Notes under the pieces: model-generated
What the model saw: only the letters and a program-made list of their open reading frames with translations
What the model was told of the DNA's origin: nothing
The model's database searches: none
Shown here: piece by piece, positions 1 through 9,584 of the stretch
Position numbering within the stretch: the stretch's first letter is position 1
Layout: each line of letters opens with the position of its first letter
Made by a program: the position numbers and the translations under genes
NCBI GenBank assembly: GCA_002245135.1
Contig: NGBS01000910.1
Span: 1-50,314 of the forward strand
Origin: Proteromonas lacertae
Lineage: Eukaryota > Sar > Bigyra > Opalinata > Proteromonadidae
Direction: 5' to 3'
DNA length: 50,314 bases

Positions 1-445
1 GTTGGCATTATTCTATGAAGAAATGTGTCACTTCTTAGAGCTACCCTGGAATTAGGTTTGCAATCATTTATATCTATGTTTTTTCTATATCTACTATATA
101 TTTTTCCGAACCAGTCTATTATTTTTATTAATACTAAAGATTTATATACTTTTACTAAAACCTTCTTCTTACCCATTGGTTTAACAACTTCTCCTAGAGC
201 TGAAGCAGATTCTTGAAGTAAATAGACTTCTTCTCTGATATGTCTCACTATTTAGGTTAGTATTAAATTATTTATACCTTTAGCATTTAACATATTTCTT
301 TGTGCTTCCAATCTACGATTGTTTTCAATCTTCTCTCTCAACTCCTGTAAAAGTGTTTCAGCTTGAGTCTATATGCAATGAAAATAATGCGCTTATACTT
401 TGTAATATTTATCTACAACCTCATAGTATTAGAATTTCCTACCAT
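1..445 (-). CDS. PSMC5: 26S proteasome regulatory ATPase RPT6 (PSMC5), N-terminal part
   Basis: Partial: the gene runs off the left edge, and only the N-terminal coiled coil and OB region are present. RPT6 is one of six AAA ATPases in the 19S base that unfold substrates into the 20S core. The spliced reading gives [20 protein letters not shown], then MGKKKVLVK, then [19 protein letters not shown], which match the RPT6 signature (GEVV.aMdKKKVLVK, KNIDIND..PN.RVALR). Introns I infer: 442-369 (right after the ATG at 445-443, phase 0), 277-248 (30 nt) and 149-116 (34 nt). The first intron is the least certain; the product would begin with M followed directly by [10 protein letters not shown]. The AAA Walker motifs lie outside the window. 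The gene is divergent from PRP18 with under 90 bp between start codons, so the two probably share a promoter region. Confidence 0.88.
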
Positions 446-532
446 TGTGGGAAGAAATTTGATAAGAAAATTTTGATGAAGAAGATCAAGCCTAAATCAA
501 GTCAAATATTGTTTTTTTTTTTTAATTTTTAG

Positions 533-1563
533 ATGGATTTACTTCAGGAAGCTATTAAAGAAAAGCGTAAATTAGTAGAAACTATAGATACAATTGCTAA
601 GAAGGAAATAGGTGAAAATAAAAAGTATATAAAAAGAGGTGAGAAAGAGAAAGTGATAGAAAAAATATTTCGAAAGAAGATGAAGATAAGAAGCAAGAAC
701 AAAAAGAAAAAGAAGAGAATAAACAAGCAGATCAACAGCATTTAAGAAACGAAAGGTAGAAGGTATGAATAACTAAATTTATATTACTAGATGACAAAAA
801 AGAAATAGTATTACCAGAACAAGAGATCATTAGAAGACTTAGAATTATGGGTGAACCAATTTTGTTATTTGGAGAATCCATTGAAGAAAGACTTAACAGA
901 TTCAAAAAATTAGAAGAAGAAAGAGGTGTAGGTCGAGATGATGATATAAAAACCAATGAAACTCGTAATGTATTCCTCGAATCTGATAGAAAAGAAGATA
1001 CTTCAAAAGAAAAACAAATTCCACCTTTTATATTACCTCCTTCACCTGCAGATTTAGTTCCAGAACCTACAGATAGTTCAGTACATGAATCCAATGCTGA
1101 AGTTATTACAAAATTCTTCAGGGAATTAATCAAACTTTGGGCATTAGAATTAGCAAATCGACCTGAGAGTGAAAAATATACTCCAGTAGGTCAAACAGCT
1201 AGAAAAACTGTAAAACAATGTAGAGATTATTTGAAACCGCTATTTAAACAACTGAAAGATGGAACATTACCAAAAGATCTTGAAAACGGATTATTTAATA
1301 TAGTTAGATTATTGAAAAACAAAAGAGTATATAAAAGCGAATGATGCATATATTGGAATAACAATGGAAACGCTCCTTGGCCAATGGGCGTTAGTGCAGT
1401 TGGTATTCACAATAGAAGTGCTAGAGATAAAATAGAAGATGGTAAAATTGCGCATGTATTGAATAATGAGCAGAATAGAAAGTTTTTGACGAATGTAAAG
1501 AGATTAATGACATATTGCCAAAATAAATGGCCATTAGATCCTTCAAAGATGTGGACTACATAA
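533..1563 (+). CDS. PRPF18: Pre-mRNA-splicing factor PRP18, frame-broken
   Basis: Second-step splicing factor acting with SLU7 and the U5 snRNP. The N-terminus (MDLLQEAIKEKRKLVE, then ENKKYIKRGE) matches the family start. The PRP4/PRP18 SFM-like motif is read at 797-880 (EIIRRLRIMGEPILLFGE), the PRP18 helical domain spans about 1080-1330, and the highly conserved C-terminal core (GNAPWPMGVSAVGIHNR, then KRLMTYCQNKWPLDPSK) runs to TAA 1561-1563. One intron ends at 790. The frame cannot be kept continuous. At about 1328-1340 one base is in excess (or two missing) before KANDAY. At about 1364 one G is missing before GNAPWP (GG where GGG is expected). The join of exon 1 (about 640-762) to exon 2 is also off-frame. 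The gene is essential in other eukaryotes and the amino acids on both sides of each break are conserved, so sequence errors are likelier than decay. Confidence 0.9.
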
Positions 1564-1705
1564 ATTTTGTGATAATAATAATGATAATTAATTGTAATTA
1601 GTCTGTTAATTTTGAATTTTGAATTTAAATGAAAACTATCCGTTTCAAAATTTAAATCGTTTTGTGTAACGCTTTATTATCTAAGCTTTAATTAAATCCG
1701 AGACA

Positions 1706-4700
1706 ATGGGAGCGTATAAATATTAAATATATACAATAGAGCATCTTCAATTCCAGACACTGCTAAGCAAAGTATAGTAATTTACTTAATATTCTATAAA
1801 TAGGTGAAAAGCCTGAAACTAGTAGTATAATTCACATATACTTAAATAAATTAGTGAACCAGCCATTCAAAGGGGTTAGACCAAAAGTCATTTAGTTTTA
1901 GGAGGACCACCAGTCAGGCAAAAACACTCAATCAAAGTACATTGAAAGTACTTATGGTTTTGTTTATTATCTGTTTCAGCAATTATGAAGAAGAAGTAGA
2001 AAAGTATATAAATCAACACAAAATATATATAATAATATAGAGGTACTGAGAGTGGAAATGTAATAAAGCAGCGTAGAGCAGAAGGTAAAATAATTGAATC
2101 AGATATTTTAGTTAAATTAATTGCTGATAGAATGGAAGTATAATTTGTTTTTAATAAATTGTAATAATAATGAATAGAAATGTCTAGATAATGGTAAAAA
2201 ACACTTTCTCATTCAAGGCTTCCCTCAGAATCTTGAAAATTATGAAGGATGGAGAAGAAAATTACAGAATTATGTTAATGTACTTGGAGTATTATACATA
2301 AGTTGTGATAAAGAGACATTGACTAAGAGAATAGCCAGTAAAAATGATAAAGAGAAGAAGCAATACATTGCAACATATGAGAATTTCATTTCAAAGACAA
2401 TGTCAATAATTCAAAAATTTGATTCAGAAGGAAAATTATACAAGTATTATATATTTTATATTATTTAATTTAACAATAGAATTGATGGTAATAAAACAAA
2501 AGAGGAAGTGCAATTACAAGTTGATAGTATTTTCAAAATTACAATCAATCAATTCAACGGATTTGTCCCAAGAATTCTATTCGTTATTGGTATGACAGGT
2601 AGTGGAAAAACTAAACAATGTGATTATATAGTAAATACATATGGTTATGCAGTAATTAACCAACACTCATTAGTCGAAGAAGAAAGTAAATTAGCTACAG
2701 AAACAGGTAAGAAATGTAAGAAAGCATTAACAGATGGTAGTGATGTAGATCCATCCACTGTAATTCAATTATTACAGAAGAAAATGGAATTATTTATCAA
2801 GCTTGGTCAAACCCGATTTTATTGGATGATTTTCCGACTTCTATTGAATTACTGAATGAATGGAATAAAGTGATGTGTTATTCAACTGAAGTGATTGGTC
2901 ATATCTATTTGACTGTAAGAAAGAAACAATTGAACAAAGACAGACAAAGTTAAAAATCAAAAAAGAAGTAATTGAAAGAAGAATCAAATATTTCGAAGAA
3001 AAAACAAAGAAAGTCCTAGAAAATTTCAAGAAGAACAATTTGTTGCAAACAATTGATGCTAATAAAGACAGCAAAGAAATCTCCAATCAAATTGATGAAA
3101 TATTTACTAATAAATATTATGATTTTCCAGGAGGGATGCCAAGTGTTTTGTTCATAATGGGAGGACCAGGAACTGGTAAAAGTAGTGTATGTAAATATAT
3201 AGAAAATACATTTGGATTTGAACACTTATGTGTTGGAGATTTATTAAAAGAAGAATCTTTAAATTCTGATAAAAATAATGATAGTAAAACGATTAAAAAG
3301 ATATTAGATGAAGGAGGTGTTGTTCCAGTTAATATTACATTATCAATAATTAGAAAGAAGATGATCCAAATTGCTAGAAATGGTAATTTAAGAATATTAA
3401 TTGATGGTTTTCCAAGAAACACTGAGAATTATATGGGTTGGAATAAAGAAATGAGTGGTAGTACTATCTTAATAGGAAGTATAATATTAGAATGTAATGA
3501 TAAAATGACATTGATGAGATTGGTAGAAAAAGATAAGAAAGAAGGTAAAGGAGATACAACTTCATTGATTAAGAAGAGATTGACAACTTATAATAAAGAA
3601 ACAATTCCATTAATTAGAATATTTGAAGAAAAAGGAATTTGTTTTAAGTATACATATATATATCATATTATATTATAAATTTATATAGAGTTAATTCTGA
3701 ACAATCTGAAAAACTAGTTCAACATGAAATCGATAATATAATGATCAACCAATTAAATCAATTCTACGGTATTCCTCAAGTATTATTCGTTGTTGGTGGT
3801 CCAGGAAGTGGTAAAGGAACTCAATGTGATTATATCAACAAAACCTTCGATTATTTACACATTTCAACTGGAGATTTATTAAGAGAAGAAGTAAAAAAGA
3901 ATAAAAATAATTATTATTATGCAGAAGATGCTGTAATTATTGAAGACTGTATGAAGAAAGGATTAATTGTTCCAATTTCAATAGTGATTAGAGTGATAAG
4001 ACAAAAACTACAATCACTTTCTAAACAAGGTAAAAGTAGAATAGTGTTAGATGGATTTCCAAGTAATATAGACAACATAGATGGTTGGCAATTGGATATT
4101 GGTCAGAATATACATATTGAAGGATTGTTATACTTTGAATGTAAAGAAGAAACAATGCAAAAGAGATGTTTGGAAAGAGGTAAAGTTGAAAAGAGAGATG
4201 ATGATAATGAAGCATCAATTAAAGCAAGAATAATGGTATTTAAAAAAGAAACAATTCCTGTAGTAGCAATGTTTGAATCTCAAAATAAAGTATATAAAGT
4301 TAATTCTGAAGGATCAATCGCTGATGTTAATAAATTAGTATGTAATGTATTTACAGATCATTTATTCGAGTTTCCTGGTTCTAAACCAACTGTTATGTTT
4401 GTAATAGGTGGCCCTGGTGCTGGTAAAGGTACTCAGTGTGAATATATGGCGAAAAAATATGGTGCTGTACATCTATCAACTGGAGATTGTTTGAGAGATG
4501 AAATTAATTCAAAATCTGAAGATGCTGAAATTATTCAATTACATATTAATCAAGGTATTTTAGTACCACAACAAATAGTTATTAGAGTTTTAAGGAAGAA
4601 AATGATTCAATGTGTCAAAAATGGATCGAAGAAGTTTGTGATTGATGGTTTTCCAGCTACTATGGACAATTTAGATCATTGGACTAGGAATATGAGCAAC

Positions 4701-5040
4701 AGTGTTATATTGAGTGGAGTGTTGAATTTGAAATGTTCTGACGAAATTTTGAAGAAAAGATGTTTAGAGAGAGGAAAAGCTACTGGAAGAAGTGATGATA
4801 ATGAAGCATCTATAAAAACAAGAATTGAAGTGTATAAAAAAGAAACTGAACCTGTTGTACAGAGATTTAAGACTTTGAAACAATTATTTGAGTATAAATA
4901 TTATATTTTATATTCTACATTATAGAATAAATGTTGAAAGGTCAATTGCTGATATACAAAAAGATATTGATATGATATTTAGTGCTCAAATGTCTGGATT
5001 TGTTGGACCAAAACCACAGAAAAGAAAGAGTTTTGGATAA
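1706..5040 (+). CDS. Five-domain adenylate kinase array
   Basis: Adenylate kinases convert ATP+AMP to 2 ADP; multi-domain forms (AK5, AK7-AK9 and algal flagellar kinases) often serve cilia. Five AK units lie in tandem, with P-loops at about 1898, 2590, 3160, 3800 and 4410. Units 4 and 5 are canonical: GGPGSGKGTQC and GGPGAGKGTQC, STGDLLREE and STGDCLRDE, LDGFP and IDGFP, then RCLERGK and DDNEASIK lid motifs. Unit 3 is weaker (GGPGTGKSSVC, IDGFPR kept, CVGDLLKEE). Unit 2 (GMTGSGKTKQC, DDFP) and unit 1 (LGGPP.SGKNTQ, QGFP) look inactive. The start MGAASSIP fits an N-myristoylation signal. Introns include 1714-1737, a 3' one near 3648-3690 and one just before the last exon, which ends FVGPKPQKRKSFG and TAA 5038-5040. 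Single-base frame breaks occur near 1890, 1915, 1985, 2818 and 2908, all in units 1 and 2; units 3-5 are clean. Confidence 0.9.
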
Positions 5041-5324
5041 ATCATTTGCTTTATTCTCTTCGATTTACTGATTTTAATATCGTTTTGGGGGTTGTATTAA
5101 CTAAAATAACAATTAAAATCCTTGTATCGATATTATTCCGTAGGAAACAATTAAAATGTATGTTAATTTGCTATTTTTGTTGAATATGATTAAGAATATC
5201 CTTTACAATGAAAATATTTAATAAAAAATTCAAAATAGTTTGAGTTGTGTCAAACCTATAACGATTTTTTGATTGTATTTTTATTGATTTTTGAAAAGCA
5301 CAAATTATTTATCGATAAACCGAT
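5041..5324. other. Intergenic spacer
   Basis: AT-rich spacer between the adenylate kinase stop and the 9-nt first exon of the next gene. No coding signal, RNA gene or repeat is visible. An isolated match to a U12-like donor string (ATATCCTTT, about 5196) has no exon context and is taken as chance. Confidence 0.5.
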
Positions 5325-6707
5325 ATGACATCTGTATGTAAGTCTTGTTTATTGATGTTTAGAGAAAGCCTACAGTTCCATTGATGGTGATTGGTAATAA
5401 ACCAATTTCGTACAACAGAAAACAAAGTGGATCAGTTGAATCAGCATATTCTTTCGTGGGTAAAAGTCCCAAGTATTAATATTTAATATTTATACTTTTG
5501 AATAGATTACATCCTCGTTCATACAGTGGCTCTCTTTTACAAAATGATCATTCTTTAAATAATCGCAATCCTTCTTTAACAAAATTAAACCCCCTTGTAA
5601 AAACAGCAAATGGAGAGAATTCTAGAGTATACTGAAATTAAATATAACATAAAAATAGTCTCCACCTTCTAAACATTGTCAAGCAAAAATGTTACAACTG
5701 GAAGTAGGATTGAAGTGTAGATTAGCTAATTTAGACTCAATAGGTAATGTATATACATAAATGAATATAAATATATAAATAATTAGAAATCATCTCGTAG
5801 ACACGAGAAATTAAAAGTACTATCACAATCATTAGATGAAATTGCTTTAATTTGTCCAAGTCAAGCTGTAGCTCTTACAATAATTCGTGATAATTATAAT
5901 GATATATTTAGCAATGAATTACGAGCAAGATGTAATACAAATTCAAAAGAAAATCTATTGTCTGCTCGTTCTGATAGAAAAAGTAGTGAAAAGTTTTCCA
6001 ATATTGGAAGTGATAGTTATCGTGGAGAATTAAGTATTTATTATAAATAATATAATAATGTATTATATTATTTAGATATTGAATTGATGAATCTACGGAT
6101 GTATTTAAAAGAAAGTGAAAATTTGGTAAATAAATTAGCATCTTCAAAAACCACTAATTCTAATAACAATATTTCTCCATCCTCAGAAGCATCTATATCT
6201 TCAACATCTTCTACAATTAATAACAATAACAATAATAATAATAATGTATTAACAAATGAAGATAAAGAGAAATTATTATTGAGATTGAAAAGTCTACATG
6301 GAATAATTGATAGAATGGATATAATTATAAATCCTAATAGTAGCAATAACAATAAATATAAATTGAATAATAATAATAATAACATATTATCTCATTGTGA
6401 AGATTATAGTGCAAACTCTACTAGTAATGATACTTCTGAAGTATCTGATGTTGAAGTAGAGAGCGATGATGATGAAGATATATTAACATCTTTACCTCCA
6501 TTATTATCTGCTTCTTCAACTCCACTTGTAAGTTCAAAGAAGAGTTGTAGTGGAAGTAATTCAAAATCTAAACTGTTTATACCAATATTAGATTTATCTA
6601 AAACGAAAAATGAACAAAGTTACCAAGATGAATTTTTAGCAACGAAAGATATGTGGAGTGAGAGCTGGAGAGAAGATGCCAGTGAAATGGTAACTAATAA
6701 AGAATAG
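5325..6707 (+). CDS. Unidentified low-complexity, coiled-coil-type protein
   Basis: Not recognised with confidence. The reading starts at ATG 5325 in a 9-nt exon (MTS), then intron 5334-5362 (29 nt, phase 0) and RKPTVPLMVIGNKPISYNRK. Further introns lie near 5489-5521, 5631-5662, 5748-5785 and 6032-6074; all keep one frame. A helical segment (about 5700-5930: LQLEVGLKCRLANLDSI, then KLKVLSQSLDEIALICPSQA) is followed by Asn/Ser-rich stretches (about 6140-6250 and 6340-6390), an acidic block (EVESDDDEDI) and a C-terminal tail with DMWSESWREDASE. The helical part loosely recalls the N-terminal region of TSNAXIP1-type ciliary proteins, but this is a guess. An alternative start is the ATG at 5384. 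The first-exon evidence is splice phase only, and transcript data would settle it. The gene converges on TDRD3 with about 250 bp between stops. Confidence 0.72.
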
Positions 6708-6957
6708 AGTATATAATTTAATTCAATTTGTAAATATCTTCTACATTGTTGTCTATTATGTTGATTGAATCATTTGTAAAATTAATTGATCTTACAGGAT
6801 TTAAACTATTCTTTCCATATAGACATATATTGTTCGACATATGAATGAAGAAAAGAAAAGAAAGAATTATTAAAAGTTTAATAATGTAAAATATTTATTT
6901 ATTATTATGACATATGTTTTTTGAATAAAATAAATCAAAATATATTCATTATCATAT

Positions 6958-8957
6958 CTAATTAGTTAAAATCTTATCCTATTAATATAATAAATAATAA
7001 TATATACAAGTTGTAAATATCCTCCAGCTACAACTGAAAATATACAATTATGCTTATTTTTAGCTTTAATTGTTTTATTTATTAAACGAATACCTTCAGC
7101 AACTTTCTGAATTGTCTATTAAACATAATATATATAATAAAAATACAGGATCATCACTACCAAAATAATATCTAAATAATTCAGGTGAATTAAAAGCATC
7201 AAATTCTAAAATACCTTTTCTACAATGAAACTGCAATTTTGGATGAGTTGGATTTCCTGGAACAACAAAGAAAGTCAAACTTACTTCATCTTTTATTTCA
7301 CTACCAACAAAAGCATTTAAATTGTCCAAATCAATCGGATTCTGTGGTTGAAGTTGTTGTCTTTGTTGTGGTGGTAAATGAATAGCAGGTGATGATGTTG
7401 ATGGTAATGATAATGATTGTTGATGTATTGGTATAGGTAATACATGAGATGGCTGTTGTTGCTGTTGCTGTTGTTGTTGTATTGATTGTACTATTAATGG
7501 TGAATATGGTGTTAGTTGTTGTTGTATGTGGTTGATAATTCATTTGTGATAAAGGTATTGCTGCTTGTGGTGATGTATTGGAAGTTGTGATGTAAGTGGC
7601 TGAGGTGGAAGAGGTATTTGATTGGTTGTGATGTATATACAACTGGTCTTATATAAGAATTAATTGATATTGTTGGATTTGGATTATTGTTATTATATAA
7701 CTGTTTTGATGGAGATTGTTGTTGTGTGGTGGTGGTAGTGTTGGTATTGGTGGTTGAAGAGGTATAACTGTTGGAATGATGGATGGTTTAAAATTCTGAT
7801 TCATTTGTTGTTGTTGTTGTTGTTGTTGATAAATTATTCTGATGTATATATTTATCATTATTTGCTTTTTGAGATGATTTTCCCATCTCTTTTTGTAGTT
7901 GTTGATAATCTTTGGTATTTACTGGCTTACTTTCTGTAGTAGTAGCAGCAGTAGTAGATGGTGTGGTTGTTATTGTATCTTTTGGTGGTTCTTTTACACC
8001 ATTTGTAGTTGTATTGGTTGATGAATAACTCTTATTCTGTTGTTTTGAATAATAATTGTTTCTATTATTATTATTGTATTTATTTTTATAACCATAACCT
8101 CTATTATTATTATTATACTTTTGGTTTTTATTATATTTTTGATTTTTATTATAATTATTACCATTATTACTGTTTTCTGTTGGTTTAGTTAGTGGTTTAT
8201 TAGATATAGTATTCACTGGTGCAGGTTGTTGTTGTTGTTGTTGTTTTGGTTGAGGTTGTACTGTAGTAGTAGTTGTTGTTTTTACTGGAGTTGGAGTATT
8301 AATTTTACTATCCATTTTGTAGGGTATAAAGGGAGGAGGTGGATTGTCTTTCTTTTGTAATTTTAACTTAATATCCATTATCTCTTGGTGCATTTTCCAT
8401 GCATTATATAAGCTATCAACCTTTCCTCCTAACACATGAATATTTTCATCTGTCAGTAACATTTGACCTTTAATTACTCTTGGATTAATTAATTCAATTT
8501 TTGTTCCTGGCGCTGTATCAATACTATATATATAGTAGAAAAATATAATAATGTACGTTATATAAGACCAATATTTATGCTCAACAGCAAAGAAGGTTGT
8601 AATTCCATCAGTCAGTTTCATTTTCAACATACGGAGACTTGCATTACTTGTTTGATTAATGCTTGGTTGACTGATGTTTGTAATTGAAACAATCTATATA
8701 CCGTAAAATATAAAAAATAGTGAAATACTTGAACAATAAAGCGTCCATTTAAATTTCCAGTAAAACTTGCAATATCTTTGGGTATAACTCCTTCTCCATA
8801 TTCTTTAATATCAGTATTCAACAATAATTGTATAATATCGTTAATCCTGTTTCCTAGAGAGGATATTTTTGATTGATAATCATTTCTAAAACAATAGTGA
8901 CTGCTTATAATACCTTACAAAGTAAAATTTTTTCTTCAAAGTATCAAAAATGCTCAT
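6958..8957 (-). CDS. TDRD3: TDRD3-like OB-fold protein with long Gln/Pro-rich tail
   Basis: The N-terminal half matches the TDRD3/RMI1-type OB-fold: LLLNTDIKEYGEGVIPKDI, then LRMLKMKLTDGITTFFAVEH, then APGTKIEL, then HVLGGKVDSL, then the linker PPPPFIPY. In animals TDRD3 recruits topoisomerase 3-beta and acts on R-loops and mRNA. Exons: start 8957 (MSIFDTLKKKFYFVR), intron with phase 2 near 8917-8890, intron near 8729-8695 and intron near 8562-8518. The middle is Asn/Thr/Gln/Pro-rich and crosses several single-base frame changes (about 7820, 7700, 7620, 7580 and 7540), so its exact sequence is uncertain. The last part (about 7330-6958) encodes an unrecognised globular domain with SLTFFVVPGNPTHPKLQFHC and SPELFRYYFG, interrupted by two short introns and ending at TAG 6960-6958. 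No Tudor domain is seen. It could be two genes; continuity across the repeat is inferred. Confidence 0.75.
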
Positions 8958-8986
8958 TTTTGAATTTATTTCTCAAACCTGTTTGA
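8958..8986. promoter_or_regulatory. 29-bp divergent intergenic (shared promoter candidate)
   Basis: Only 29 bp separate the inferred start codons of TDRD3 (-) and RNASEH2C (+). Both 5'-UTRs and any core promoter must be tiny or lie inside the opposite gene. It is AT-rich with no recognisable TATA motif on either strand. Confidence 0.5.
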
Positions 8987-9359
8987 ATGGAATTAAATCA
9001 CTTGCCTTGCGAAATAGACTACAATGGAGATGTTTCTGATTTGAAAGACAATTTTAAAATATATGAGACATCTAAAAAGACTGATACAGGTATGCTTTAA
9101 GAATAAATTTCTAGATCAAACAATATATGAAGCTCAATTTAGAGGCCATTTAATAAGAGGCACAAAACAACAATTACCAGATGGTTTTGTTGGATTTATA
9201 GCAAAAGATGGTGTTGAGAATGGTGAAAAAGTCAAAGTTCTAGATGAATTTAAGGAATACTATTATTGGAATGATGAAACTGAGCCAAATTCAACTGATC
9301 CAGATCCTCAATTAGTTGATAAGCTAGATACTTTAACTTCATTTAATCTTTTAAGATAA
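8987..9359 (+). CDS. RNASEH2C: Ribonuclease H2 subunit C
   Basis: Non-catalytic subunit of the heterotrimeric RNase H2, which removes ribonucleotides and RNA from RNA:DNA hybrids in the nucleus. The start MELNHLPCEIDYNGDVSD matches the family motif hhLPCev...G. After a 25-nt intron (9090-9114, phase 1) the core YEAQFRGHLIRGTKQQLPDG then FVGFIAK matches the conserved sFRGR.LrG....P.G..Gy segment. The tail LDEFKEYYYWNDETEP corresponds to the family's f..W..e..P. The length (about 115 residues) is shorter than human (164) but usual for protists. Frame and splice are clean. Divergent from TDRD3, convergent on PKG. Confidence 0.85.
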
Positions 9360-9584
9360 ATAATCCAACAAAAAATAAAAATTTGATAATGTTTATATAA
9401 AAGGTAATAAGAAATAATAATAACTTCTAATAATAAATAAAAAACACTTTTATTTTTAATTATTAATCTTTTTATTTATTTTTTATAATACTTAAAACGA
9501 GTGATTAGTGTTTTTTTAATATTGATATAATTAAAAATAAAAGATATAATAAATACATTTTTTTCATTTTTTTGATTGAATTCA

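Noticed and set aside
5196-5204. Another U12-like donor string (ATATCCTTT)
   Set aside because: It lies in an intergenic spacer with no flanking exons; such a 9-mer is expected a few times by chance at this base composition.
7331-7858. Separate minus-strand Thr/Gln-rich open frames
   Set aside because: They are frame-shifted pieces of the repetitive linker of the TDRD3-like gene (CAA repeats read as Gln or Thr), not genes of their own.
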